Assembly (NCBI GenBank): GCA_019638625.1
Contig: JAHBTK010000007.1
Location: forward strand, 186,001 to 250,000
Reading direction: 5' to 3'
DNA: 64,000 nt
Origin: Chitinophagaceae bacterium
GTDB taxonomy: Bacteria; Bacteroidota; Bacteroidia; Chitinophagales; Chitinophagaceae
Positions within the stretch are counted from its first letter, which is position 1, and every line of letters starts with the position of its first letter. Below the pieces are notes generated by a model. It was given only the letters and a program-made list of their open reading frames with translations, was not told where the DNA came from and searched no databases. Below, piece after piece: positions 43,705-52,669 of this stretch. Made by a program: the position numbers and the translations under genes.

Positions 43705-44721
43705 ATGAAAAAGGGTTTAAGTATTATTATTGTGAATTACAAGACTCCACAGCTTATCATCGGTTGTCTGGAATCCATTTTTCGCAACAATGATAACTTA
43801 AATGATTTTTTTGAAGTAATTGTTGTAGATAATTTCTCCGAAGACGACAGCGAAAATCTAATAAAGCAGCGGTTTCCATTCATTCAATGGCTGCAAATGG
43901 GGTACAATAGCGGATTTGCGAGAGCAAATAATAGCGGGATAAGGCACTCGAATGGTGAAGTGGTGTTGTTACTCAATTCTGACACCTTAAATGTAGATAA
44001 CGCCATAGAAAAATGCTTAAACGATTTTCGACAGTCAAGCTATTCTGCTTGTGGGGTACAACTGCTGAATGAAGATCTTACACCCCAGATTTCAGGAAAT
44101 TATAATATAACCGGAGGGTTAAATAACTTGCTACCTATACCTTATTTTGGCAAGATCGTACAATGGCTGGGTGTTTCCCTTAAAGTAAAAAAAACTAATA
44201 TTCCGGAGGCCACCTGTACTGTAAAAGTAGACTGGATCAACGGAGCATTTTTAATGGTGAAAAAAACTGCTATTGAAAAAGCAGGGTTACTAGATGAAGA
44301 TTTTTTTTTATATTCAGAAGAGGCTGAATGGTGCAGCCGCATAAAAAGGACCGGACCGCTATGTATTTTTGGACAATACAAAATAATTCATTTACAGGGA
44401 TATACCGCAAACAGGACATTTGGTAGTGCTAACTCAGGATACCATAGCCTGCATGATAGAAAAGGCAGACAGATTATGTTATCGTCGTTTGTAAGAATTA
44501 AAAAAGAGTTTGGTACCGGATGGTTTGTTTTTCAATTATTGCTCTATTCGGCAAGTAGTATCCTTCTTTTCCCTTTGAGCTTTATTGATAATTTGATAAG
44601 AGCAAAAAACCCTCTTTCAGATTACAGGATTCTGATCGGCTTTCTTACAAATGTGCTGACTATTTGGACTTTCACCCCAAGAATTATAATCAACAGACCA
44701 TATTTCTATAAAGTGTTGTGA
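43705..44721 (+). CDS. GT2 family glycosyltransferase (rhamnosyltransferase-like)
   Basis: 338 residues. GT2 signatures are complete: LSIIIVNYKTPQLIIGCLES, VVDNFSEDDSE, GYNSGFARANNSGI and VVLLLNSDTLN (DxD-type acids), then VDWINGAFLMVKK and FLYSEEAEWCSRIKR, which contains the catalytic-base region. Two hydrophobic segments near residues 265-300 suggest membrane anchoring. This pattern is typical of rhamnosyl- or deoxysugar-transferases for surface polysaccharides. Last gene of the operon, 9 bp after the previous stop. Confidence 0.9.
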   Translation: MKKGLSIIIVNYKTPQLIIGCLESIFRNNDNLNDFFEVIVVDNFSEDDSENLIKQRFPFIQWLQMGYNSGFARANNSGIRHSNGEVVLLLNSDTLNVDNAIEKCLNDFRQSSYSACGVQLLNEDLTPQISGNYNITGGLNNLLPIPYFGKIVQWLGVSLKVKKTNIPEATCTVKVDWINGAFLMVKKTAIEKAGLLDEDFFLYSEEAEWCSRIKRTGPLCIFGQYKIIHLQGYTANRTFGSANSGYHSLHDRKGRQIMLSSFVRIKKEFGTGWFVFQLLLYSASSILLFPLSFIDNLIRAKNPLSDYRILIGFLTNVLTIWTFTPRIIINRPYFYKVL

Positions 44722-44733
44722 ATAACCCAGTTT

Positions 44734-44785
44734 ATTGAACTTGAATACAGCGTTGCTCTAAGACAGCGCCATATTCAAGCTCAAT
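44734..44785. terminator. Imperfect 19-bp-stem hairpin between convergent genes
   Basis: ATTGAACTTGAATACAGCG and CGCCATATTCAAGCTCAAT pair over 19 positions with three A-C mismatches around a 14-base loop. It lies 12 bp after the glycosyltransferase stop and 12 bp from the stop of the opposite T9SS gene. It lacks a strong T-tract, so a bidirectional terminator role is likely but not certain. Confidence 0.5.
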
Positions 44786-44797
44786 AGCTATTGTATA

Positions 44798-47700
44798 TTA
44801 TCTCTTTATTACAATTCTTTCATATTCCCATTTATCGCCGTTGCGAAGCATCAGGGTATACACGCCTTCGCTGAACCTGCCTAAGTCATTGATATAGATA
44901 ATGTTTTGGCCTGATTCCGTGTTGAACGACTTTTTCAGTACAATTTTTCCTGTCATGTCCATCAACCTGTAATCTGCAACTGTTCGGGATGCAGAGAAGA
45001 AGCTGATCTGTACAACAGATGAAGTGGGGTTGGGGCTGATCCGCATTTTTTCTCCACCAATCCTGTTCAGCCTCACTACCAGTATGTTGGTATATTTATT
45101 GGTACCAAGTTTTCCCACTGCTTTTATGCGGTAGTATATGGTGTTGTGAGAGCCATCAATATCGGTATCCTGGTAGCTGAACCCGGCGGTGCTGTTAGCT
45201 GCTACCTGTTGATTCACTTCCCCGATCTTTTGGAAACTGCTTCCGTTGAATGATCGCTCTATCTCGAAATGACTGATTTGCTCTGATGTCATTATCTTCC
45301 AGTTCAGGTCTACAGCTTTAGCTTTTTGAACGGCATTGAACTGCAAAAACTTAATCGGCAGGATCTCACAGGGCACAACTGTTATGGTAGCTTCCACACA
45401 CTGGGTGATGTTACAATCTCCTTCTGCCCTGACATAATAAGTGGTGGTAACAGCAGGGTTAACGATGATGGAAGCACCCGTTCCAACCAGGGTTCCACCA
45501 CAACTTCCGGTATACCAGCGCCATGCAGCATTGGTGCCCAGGGACCCACCCTGCACGGTAAGGGTAACAGGGTTCTCCGGACAGGTTGTAAATGCAGGGT
45601 CTGCTGTTATGTGTGTCGGCGTTACCGATGTATCCTTGGCAGTCAGCAGGAACGAGTTAGATATATATCTGCAATTTGTATTGTTGATATCTCCCGCGGC
45701 GGCGACAATTACCCTATAATACCTGCCTACATCGCTTGACTGCAGCGGATTGATAGTGTATGTAGCGTTGTTGCCTCCTGAAAGGTCATTCCAGCTAACA
45801 TTGTTATTACTGTACTGCCATTTGTAATCCAGTGCACCGGAGATAACCGTAGGATCACTTAAGGAAGCGTTAAATGTTGTGATACCACCTGTACAACCTG
45901 CCGTGGGATTGGCCACAACTGTGGGTGTCGGGTCACAGAGTCCAAACTGTATATCATCTATTGCCAGGTCGTTACCACAACCACCGGGAGCTGCATTGCT
46001 GATCTCAATATCCACCTGCAACAGGTTTGCCGGCATCACGAACTTCATTCCGTATTGGGTCCAGTTGGCGTCGGTGATATCAGGAGTAGTGAGGTTCGTA
46101 ATGATATGCCCGTTTAAAGGATTGCGGATGGTGAATACCAGTTTTGGATACACCATTTGTCCAAATGCATCCTGGCAGAATGTCTCGTAGGATGAATTAG
46201 CGATATTGGAGACAAAAGCAAACAGGGAATACTTCAGGTTTCCGCAAGGTACATTCACCCTGTCTCTATATATCACATTGTGGTGTACGTCGGCATTCAC
46301 TACCATCATTCTTCCGTTAGTGTTGCCAGTATGATCCGTACGATTGATCCACCGGCTGGTGTTGCCGTTCTGAGCATTCCGCGTGATGGCGTAACGTTCC
46401 ACTGCCAATGGCTGGCTGGTGCTGCCGGTATAGCCGGTGAAGGCCGTTCCCGCACTGCCTGTAGCCAGGGGGATAGCTGTGGTAAGCCCGTTCCCGCTGC
46501 CGCTGCCAAAGTTCTGCATATACAGAATTCTGTTCAGCGCATCGCAGGGAGGCATCTCCGCTGTTGTTAGGATAACAAATGGTGTCGGCTGATCTTCTCC
46601 CGGATCATCCGGCTTCGCGTTGCTGTTAAGATCGGGATTATCACCATCGGTCGATACGTCGGTTACTTTGTTGTCCAGATAGCCAATGCCTGAGGCTGTT
46701 ACGCTATTGTTATATACCTGACCTATCACTATATTGCTGGCCCTAAGGCATAGCCTGATAGTAAAATGATTATTGGCAGCAGGCGAAGCGGGTAGGTTCG
46801 ACAAGCTGCTGTTCAATAGTTCGCGCCTGGTTGCCGGACCGCTACCTCCTGTAAAAGACGGATTGAGCACCACGCCGGCAGGGTTGTCTATCAAACTGAC
46901 CGAAACGTTTGAAAAGTTTCCTGTACCAAATACATCTGTCAGGTTTTCAGTAACACTAATATTACGTAGCGGCCAGTTGCCGTAGTTTTGTACGTAAATG
47001 TCGTAGCATATATCGTAAACTCCCGGAGTGCCGGTTGGCGTTACAGAGGATACTTTCTTGGCTGCTCCGATAGCCGTATTAATATCAGTCATATCTGTAC
47101 TGAAGTAGCAGGGATAGGTGGTGATGGGCGTACGTACCCCATCTACAATACTAATCTCGTAGTACCTGCTTCTGTATCTGCCAGCGCTACCGGAGTACGG
47201 TGCATTGGAAGTTGAAACATAGTAATCAGATGCCACCAGTTTACCATCTGAGTAGGAAAGCCCGATAATGGTATTGCCTGGTATAATGCTGATCAGGGTT
47301 GCCTGTAATGGCGCGATCCCATAATCTTTATAATTGATGGTTATATAATTGTTATCGAGAATGGCCATGAATTGCCCGTTCGGCATAATAACGAAGTCTC
47401 CGTTTCCCTGTAAAGGGTTTATACCGGAAGGTAGTGACACGGGTATGATCGGCCCAAAAGTATTGGTTGCAAAATTTACGGTCTGCAGGGCCAGCCCATA
47501 GGGATAGGAACCCGTATAAATTAACTGGTACCCCATTCCATTCGCATCAAAAGTAAGCCCTATAACGTAAGTATTGTTATAAACCGTAAGTATGGCTGTA
47601 GCAGGAGGACAGGCACTTCCGGGCATCCACCTCCACACGTAAGAGTGCGGAGCATTGTACCTGGTAAAATACAAATGCTGGTCGCCCGGATTAAAAGAGA

Positions 47701-47968
47701 TACCTGAGTTATATTCAGAAAACCCGGGAGAGGCAAGTCCGGACAAATTACAGCTCGTCGGAGGGACAGGGCTCAGCGTCAGGTTGTTGGATGTGTACTT
47801 AAACTGCATAAACCCCCTTGAGGATGTAGTGCTTGAAGAACAGGGTGAGTTCCCTATACTAACAGGAACTGCATAAGTTGCTTGTGCATTCACTTCCGCA
47901 ATTGCTGTTAAAAATATTAGTACGGCTATTACAAGCTTTACTGCAACAGGGTAAGGTTTTGTTTTCAT
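44798..47968 (-). CDS. Large secreted protein with T9SS type A sorting domain
   Basis: 1056 residues with signal peptide ending at VNAQA (about 29). The first 300 residues read as propeller-like strands (SYVWRWMPGSACPP, VIMPNGQFMAILDNN). Then come a DUF11-like repeat region (YDIYVQNYGNWPLRNISVTENL), a jelly-roll-like domain (NLAIDDIQFGLCDP style at about 690), Ig-like domains (CTGGITTFNASLSDPTV, TTCPENPVTLTVQGG) and a fibronectin-like region (FEIERSFNGSSFQKIGEVNQ). The final 75 residues are a type A sorting domain (RISPNPTSSVVQISFF, YRLMDMTGKIVLKK, GVYTLMLRNGD). Likely attached to the surface via A-LPS or secreted; function otherwise unknown. Confidence 0.88.
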   Translation of the reverse strand: MKTKPYPVAVKLVIAVLIFLTAIAEVNAQATYAVPVSIGNSPCSSSTTSSRGFMQFKYTSNNLTLSPVPPTSCNLSGLASPGFSEYNSGISFNPGDQHLYFTRYNAPHSYVWRWMPGSACPPATAILTVYNNTYVIGLTFDANGMGYQLIYTGSYPYGLALQTVNFATNTFGPIIPVSLPSGINPLQGNGDFVIMPNGQFMAILDNNYITINYKDYGIAPLQATLISIIPGNTIIGLSYSDGKLVASDYYVSTSNAPYSGSAGRYRSRYYEISIVDGVRTPITTYPCYFSTDMTDINTAIGAAKKVSSVTPTGTPGVYDICYDIYVQNYGNWPLRNISVTENLTDVFGTGNFSNVSVSLIDNPAGVVLNPSFTGGSGPATRRELLNSSLSNLPASPAANNHFTIRLCLRASNIVIGQVYNNSVTASGIGYLDNKVTDVSTDGDNPDLNSNAKPDDPGEDQPTPFVILTTAEMPPCDALNRILYMQNFGSGSGNGLTTAIPLATGSAGTAFTGYTGSTSQPLAVERYAITRNAQNGNTSRWINRTDHTGNTNGRMMVVNADVHHNVIYRDRVNVPCGNLKYSLFAFVSNIANSSYETFCQDAFGQMVYPKLVFTIRNPLNGHIITNLTTPDITDANWTQYGMKFVMPANLLQVDIEISNAAPGGCGNDLAIDDIQFGLCDPTPTVVANPTAGCTGGITTFNASLSDPTVISGALDYKWQYSNNNVSWNDLSGGNNATYTINPLQSSDVGRYYRVIVAAAGDINNTNCRYISNSFLLTAKDTSVTPTHITADPAFTTCPENPVTLTVQGGSLGTNAAWRWYTGSCGGTLVGTGASIIVNPAVTTTYYVRAEGDCNITQCVEATITVVPCEILPIKFLQFNAVQKAKAVDLNWKIMTSEQISHFEIERSFNGSSFQKIGEVNQQVAANSTAGFSYQDTDIDGSHNTIYYRIKAVGKLGTNKYTNILVVRLNRIGGEKMRISPNPTSSVVQISFFSASRTVADYRLMDMTGKIVLKKSFNTESGQNIIYINDLGRFSEGVYTLMLRNGDKWEYERIVIKR

Positions 47969-48205
47969 CTTACAGGTTTTATGCGCTTTTTCATAGGAGG
48001 AGGATTATTAACACGGTAAAATTATAAGTATAAATACTTGTTATTTTTAGAATTCGGCCATTCAACTCTTTTTTTCGATTAGTTTATCTGGTGATTATCA
48101 TATGTTAACAGGCATAAGTGCTTACACTTAAGCCTTGCCATTAGAACGCTGTAATTGTATTATAAGTATGAAAATCCGTGTTATCTGTCGAAAAAGGGAA
48201 CAAAA

Positions 48206-48228
48206 AAACCCAGGATGAACCCGGGTTT
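48206..48228 (-). terminator. Rho-independent terminator after atpA
   Basis: On minus: AAACCCGGG, loop TTCAT, CCTGGGTTT, then TTTTG. Nine pairs including one G-T wobble. It lies 22 bp after the atpA stop and marks the end of the ATP synthase operon. Confidence 0.85.
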
Positions 48229-48250
48229 GTCAATCGATGAATAACAATTT

Positions 48251-49828
48251 TTACTTAAATGTACTTATAATATTTTTTGCCAGTTCCGTCATTTTCCTGA
48301 TTCCTTCTTCAGGCAAATTGCCTTTTTTGAATTCTGCAAGTATATCGGGTAATTTGTTTTCCATCTCCAGCAGGAAGATATCCTCAAATTCTCTCACCCT
48401 GTTTACAGGCAGATCGCGTAATAAGCCCTGAGTTCCCAGGTATATGATGGCAACCTGCTTTTCCACTGCGAACGGGGTGTATTGCGGCTGTTTCAGTATT
48501 TCCACGTTCCGGGCGCCCTTGTCAATCACTGATTTGGTAGCGGCATCAAGGTCTCCCCCAAATTTGGAGAAGGCTTCCAACTCACGGTACATCGCCTGGT
48601 CGAGTTTAAGCGTGCCGGCTACTTTTTTCATGGACTTGATCTGGGCGTTACCTCCTACACGGCTAACCGATATACCTACGTTAATAGCCGGGCGAACACC
48701 AGCGTTGAACAGGTTCGACTCCAGGAATATCTGTCCGTCGGTAATGGAAATCACATTGGTAGGGATATAGGCGGATACGTCCCCGGCCTGTGTTTCGATG
48801 ATAGGCAGCGCCGTCAATGATCCACCACCTTTTACGAGGTGACGGATGCTGTCCGGTACATCGTTCATTTGTTTGGCAACCGTGTCATCACTGATCACTT
48901 TAGCAGCACGTTCCAGCAAACGGCTATGCAGGTAGAATACGTCACCAGGGTACGCTTCACGTCCGGGAGGACGGCGCAGTAACAGGGATACCTCACGATA
49001 AGCCACAGCCTGCTTACTCAGGTCATCATACACGATCAGGGCAGGACGACCGGTATCACGGAAATATTCACCAATGGCAGCACCCGCATACGGTGCAAAG
49101 AACTGCTGCGGCGCAGGGTCAGATGCTGAAGCGGCAACGATCACTGTATACTCCATGGCTCCGTTATCTTCCAGCGTTTTCATCACGTTGGCGATGGTAG
49201 AAGCTTTTTGACCACAGGCTACATATATACAGTACACCGTTTTACCGGCTTTATGAAATTCCTTCTGGTTGATGATGGTGTCGATCGCAATAGCGGTTTT
49301 GCCGGTCTGACGGTCACCGATGATCAACTCACGCTGACCACGACCTACGGGGATCATCGCGTCAATGGCTTTGATACCGGTCTGCAGCGGCTCTTTCACC
49401 GGCTCGCGGAAAATTACCCCCGGGGCTTTACGCTCCAGCGGCATTTCATACAATTCGCCGGTAATGGGGCCTTTACCGTCAATAGGCTCTCCCAATACGT
49501 TTATTACACGTCCGGCAAGATTTTCACCTACTTTCAAAGAGGCGATCTTACCGGTTCTTTTCACCTTGTTGCCTTCTTTGATCTCTGTTGACTCCCCCAT
49601 CAATACCACCCCTACATTGTCCTCTTCCAGGTTCAATGCAACAGCCTTTACGCCATTTTCAAACTCCACCAGTTCACCGGCACGCACATTATTTAAACCA
49701 TAAATACGTGCAATACCATCACCTACCTGCAGTACTGTTCCTACTTCTTCCAGGTCTGCTCCCGGGTTAAAGTTGCTCAGTTGCTGACGGAGTATGGCGC
49801 TTATTTCGTCGGGCTTAATCTCTGCCAT
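48251..49828 (-). CDS. atpA: F1F0 ATP synthase subunit alpha
   Basis: 525 residues. Non-catalytic nucleotide-binding subunit of F1. The Walker A is GDRQTGKT (171-178), preceded by PVGRGQRELII. Other landmarks are LVIYDDLSKQAVAYREVSLLLRRPPGR (Walker B and the beta-gamma interface, given in part) and GGGSLTALPIIETQAGDVSAYI. Length is slightly above the usual 505-510, from small insertions after residue 200. Last gene of the run; the usual atpG (gamma) neighbour is missing after it, where a terminator and a T9SS gene are found. Confidence 0.97.
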   Translation of the reverse strand: MAEIKPDEISAILRQQLSNFNPGADLEEVGTVLQVGDGIARIYGLNNVRAGELVEFENGVKAVALNLEEDNVGVVLMGESTEIKEGNKVKRTGKIASLKVGENLAGRVINVLGEPIDGKGPITGELYEMPLERKAPGVIFREPVKEPLQTGIKAIDAMIPVGRGQRELIIGDRQTGKTAIAIDTIINQKEFHKAGKTVYCIYVACGQKASTIANVMKTLEDNGAMEYTVIVAASASDPAPQQFFAPYAGAAIGEYFRDTGRPALIVYDDLSKQAVAYREVSLLLRRPPGREAYPGDVFYLHSRLLERAAKVISDDTVAKQMNDVPDSIRHLVKGGGSLTALPIIETQAGDVSAYIPTNVISITDGQIFLESNLFNAGVRPAINVGISVSRVGGNAQIKSMKKVAGTLKLDQAMYRELEAFSKFGGDLDAATKSVIDKGARNVEILKQPQYTPFAVEKQVAIIYLGTQGLLRDLPVNRVREFEDIFLLEMENKLPDILAEFKKGNLPEEGIRKMTELAKNIISTFK

Positions 49829-49874
49829 ATTTTAAATTTATAGTTGTTAAAGAAATTATTGTTCAAAAACAGGT

Positions 49875-50438
49875 TTACCGTATGTTTTTAATATACACAT
49901 TATCCCTGAACTGCTTCCGGATATCTTTCAGATCGCGCAGGATACTGGCGTCTACCAGGTTGTTGTTAAACTCCAGCACAAACCCACCTATCAATTCGTC
50001 CTTTACCTCCGTTGTTAATTCAATATTTGCCAGCCCGGCTTCAGCTTTTACTTTCTGCTCTATGGAGGACTTCAACGCTTCGCTGATAGGCTGGGCGGTG
50101 GTGAGTTTCACTTTATAGATGCCTTTGATAGCATTATACTGTTCAATGGCAGTATCGACTATCTCGGGCAAGATGGCTTCCCTTCCTTTTTTTACAAGCA
50201 ACTGGTTGAAGGCGGTAGTGAGGTTGCTCACCTTACCATTGGTTATGGCATCCAGTATCTTTATCTTCTTGTCAGCCGGTATCACGGGACTTTTAATAAC
50301 AGCTACTAGTTCCCTGCTTTGTTTGCAAAGTGACTGCAGGAGTACCAGGTCTGAATGTAAACTCTCCAGTTGATTCTGTTCCACGGCCAAATCGATAATA
50401 CTTTTGGCGTATCTGGCGGCTAAACGGGGGTGGAGCAT
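49875..50438 (-). CDS. atpH: F1F0 ATP synthase subunit delta
   Basis: 187 residues, normal for OSCP/delta, which joins the F1 crown to the peripheral b-stalk. Landmarks: RLAARYAKSIIDLAVEQNQL at the start, FNQLLVKKGREAILPEIV in the middle and ELIGGFVLEFNNNLVDASILRDL at the end, the last being the delta signature. It is 46 bp before atpA and 61 bp after atpF. Confidence 0.95.
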   Translation of the reverse strand: MLHPRLAARYAKSIIDLAVEQNQLESLHSDLVLLQSLCKQSRELVAVIKSPVIPADKKIKILDAITNGKVSNLTTAFNQLLVKKGREAILPEIVDTAIEQYNAIKGIYKVKLTTAQPISEALKSSIEQKVKAEAGLANIELTTEVKDELIGGFVLEFNNNLVDASILRDLKDIRKQFRDNVYIKNIR

Positions 50439-50499
50439 GGTTTTAATTTGAAAATTTGAAAATTTGATCCCGCAGCTGCAGGGTCCGTTTTCCCGTTAC

Positions 50500-51009
50500 T
50501 TAATTCAGTTTAATATCGTTGGTCAGATCCCCGATGAATTTTTCCTGTTCTGCTTTGTTGGATAGTTCGCGGCGGATCACCTTTTCGGACACCTCTATCA
50601 CCAGGTTGCCTACCTGGTTTTTCAGGTCTATGATGGCGGCCATTTTCTGATTTTCTATCGCCTGGTGTGTGTCTGCCATTATTTTGGCAGCTTCTACTTT
50701 AGCCTGTTCTTTTGCTTCACCGATAATTTTATCCTTCATGGCTTTGGCCTCATTCAGGATTTGCGTTCTTTCCTCCCGGGCAGCAGCCAGTAGTCTTTCA
50801 TTGTCATTCTGCAACTGCGCCATTTCGGCTTTCACTTTTTCTGCGCTGGCAATTGCATCGTTTATACCCTGTTCGCGTTCGCCTATCGCTTTCATAATAG
50901 GCTTCCAGGCAAATTTACCCAGCACAAACAACAGGATAAGAAACGCCAGTGTAGACCAGATAACCAAACCCGGATCAGGCAGTACCAAAGGATTTATTTC
51001 TAATAACAT
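50500..51009 (-). CDS. atpF: F1F0 ATP synthase subunit b
   Basis: 169 residues. One N-terminal membrane helix (LVIWSTLAFLILLFVLGKFAW, residues about 13-33), then a long charged coiled coil (ASAEKVKAEMAQLQNDNERL, KAMKDKIIGEAKEQAKVEAA) that forms the peripheral stalk. The C-terminal part VIEVSEKVIRRELSNKAEQE contacts delta. Normal length. Confidence 0.95.
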   Translation of the reverse strand: MLLEINPLVLPDPGLVIWSTLAFLILLFVLGKFAWKPIMKAIGEREQGINDAIASAEKVKAEMAQLQNDNERLLAAAREERTQILNEAKAMKDKIIGEAKEQAKVEAAKIMADTHQAIENQKMAAIIDLKNQVGNLVIEVSEKVIRRELSNKAEQEKFIGDLTNDIKLN

Positions 51010-51108
51010 ATTAAAAGCTTTAAAAGCAAATGAATTTTAAAAGAAGTACAGACCTCGTCGCCCTGTGCTGAAGATCTGTACCGTTTTCGTTTACTGTTGC
51101 CTGCAGTA

Positions 51109-51321
51109 TTATCCGTTTCCTAACAGGGATACCACCACCGCAAACAGGGCAACCGCCTCTACCAACGCCGCAGCAATGATCATGTTTGTGCGAATGTCGT
51201 TGGCAGCTTCCGGTTGACGTGCAATACCTTCAACGGCGCCTTTACCAATCTGACCGATACCGATACCGGCACCGATGGCGGCTAAACCAGCACCAATTGC
51301 AGCTACACTTCCTACTACCAT
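51109..51321 (-). CDS. atpE: F1F0 ATP synthase subunit c
   Basis: 70 residues: two membrane helices joined by the polar loop GAVEGIARQPEA. Ion-binding glutamate lies in the second helix (AALVEAVALF, about residue 55). The residues after it are Ala and Val, not the Ser/Thr pattern of Na+-binding rings, so a proton-driven enzyme is expected. Forms the rotor ring in the membrane. Confidence 0.96.
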   Translation of the reverse strand: MVVGSVAAIGAGLAAIGAGIGIGQIGKGAVEGIARQPEAANDIRTNMIIAAALVEAVALFAVVVSLLGNG

Positions 51322-51373
51322 TTTGTTTAATATTTAAAGTGAATAAATACGTTTTTGGGTTACTATGCCTCAA

Positions 51374-52447
51374 CTAATGCGCATCTCCATGGTGATGCTC
51401 TTCAATTGCCATTCCTATATATAAAGCTGATAACATTGTAAAGATGAATGCCTGCAGGAAAGCCACTAAAAACTCAATAGCGTAAATAAACACTGCAAAC
51501 GGAACGGCAATAGCAGACGCCGCGACCGATTTAAAGATGAAAATCAGGCATATTAAACTCATCACCAGGATATGACCGGCGGTGATATTCGCAAACAACC
51601 GGATCATCAGAGAAATGGGTTTGATGAACACGCCCAGTAATTCAATGGGAGCCAGGAATATCTTCATTGCCACGGGCAAACCGGGCATCCAGAAAATATG
51701 TTTCCAGTAATCGCCGTTCCCTTTCACATTTACTATAATAAAAGTGAAAAGCGCCAGCGTCATTGTAAAGGCAATATTACCGCTTACATTGGCTGCCCCC
51801 GGAAAAAAAGGTACCAGTCCCAACAGGTTGTTGATCCATATAAAAAAGAATACCGTTAATAAAAAAGGCATATACCTGGCATGCTTGTGTCCAAGGTAGG
51901 GTTTGCCTATCTCATCGCGTACAAACAGTATAATGGGTTCAATAAATGATTGAAATCCTTTGGGCGCGGAGGTTACACCGGTTTTTTTGTAGGCATTGGC
52001 TACTCCCACAAAGATGATGATCAACAGAAATACCGTCAGGAACATGGAGGCCACATTCTTGGTAACAGACAGGTCAAATATTTTTTTAGACGTCGCTTCG
52101 TCTATGGTGCCATCGGCATTTACCACTTTAATTTTTCCCTCAATTGACTTGTAGGGGTAATTACCGTTATATACCACCGGCTCATGGTGTTCTCCGGACA
52201 GCCTGGAAGATGAAAAAACCTCAAATCCTTTATCGGTTTTTAAGATAACGGGCAGCGGCAGGGAAGTATGTCCCCATAAATGCCAGCTATGATCATCGCG
52301 GATATGCTCTAATATTGTTTTGGTAACATCAAACTTCTCTTCACCGTGATTTTCTGAGTGATCTTGTGCTGTAGATATATTACAAAAAAACAATATAAAT
52401 AAGCTAAAAGCCGCAACCAATAAGGATTTAATGCTCTTTTTAGACAT
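51374..52447 (-). CDS. atpB: F1F0 ATP synthase subunit a with exported N-terminal extension
   Basis: 357 residues from the ATG at 52447; the longer frame to 52531 is AT-rich non-coding text. An N-terminal signal-like helix (KSLLVAAFSLFILFFCNISTAQ) and about 90 extra residues (HSENHGEEKFDVTK and following) precede the usual a-subunit core. This extension is common in Bacteroidota. The core shows the proton-channel helices with LLGVFIKPISLMIRLFANITAG, where the arginine is the essential stator charge, and EFLVAFLQAFIFTMLSALYIG near the end. First gene of the operon. Confidence 0.95.
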   Translation of the reverse strand: MSKKSIKSLLVAAFSLFILFFCNISTAQDHSENHGEEKFDVTKTILEHIRDDHSWHLWGHTSLPLPVILKTDKGFEVFSSSRLSGEHHEPVVYNGNYPYKSIEGKIKVVNADGTIDEATSKKIFDLSVTKNVASMFLTVFLLIIIFVGVANAYKKTGVTSAPKGFQSFIEPIILFVRDEIGKPYLGHKHARYMPFLLTVFFFIWINNLLGLVPFFPGAANVSGNIAFTMTLALFTFIIVNVKGNGDYWKHIFWMPGLPVAMKIFLAPIELLGVFIKPISLMIRLFANITAGHILVMSLICLIFIFKSVAASAIAVPFAVFIYAIEFLVAFLQAFIFTMLSALYIGMAIEEHHHGDAH

Positions 52448-52466
52448 GAGTCCCTGAAAATTTGCG

Positions 52467-52474
52467 CAAAGATA
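52467..52474 (-). promoter_or_regulatory. -7 motif before the ATP synthase operon
   Basis: On the minus strand TATCTTTG fits TAnnTTTG, 19 bp before the atpB ATG at 52447. It supports the shorter start of atpB, because the longer frame would begin upstream of this promoter. No convincing -33 TTG. Confidence 0.45.
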
Positions 52475-52669
52475 GGAGTTGGAACCCATAAAAAAATATA
52501 TATAAAATGCGATTTCGGGAATTTTTTCCACCGCTATTAACCTTTTTCGACCACCTGTATTTTTTACCGGGATTATCCGGGTATTTACCGGGAATTTTAC
52601 CCGAATAACCTATTATCGATAGGTGGCGGAAGCTTCCGGTTATAGTTTTACGGGAAATAATCAAAACGT

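Noticed and set aside
37432..44721. Genomic island with integrase or tRNA attachment site
   Set aside because: The glycan operon has no integrase, transposase, tRNA or direct-repeat border visible, so horizontal transfer is not claimed.
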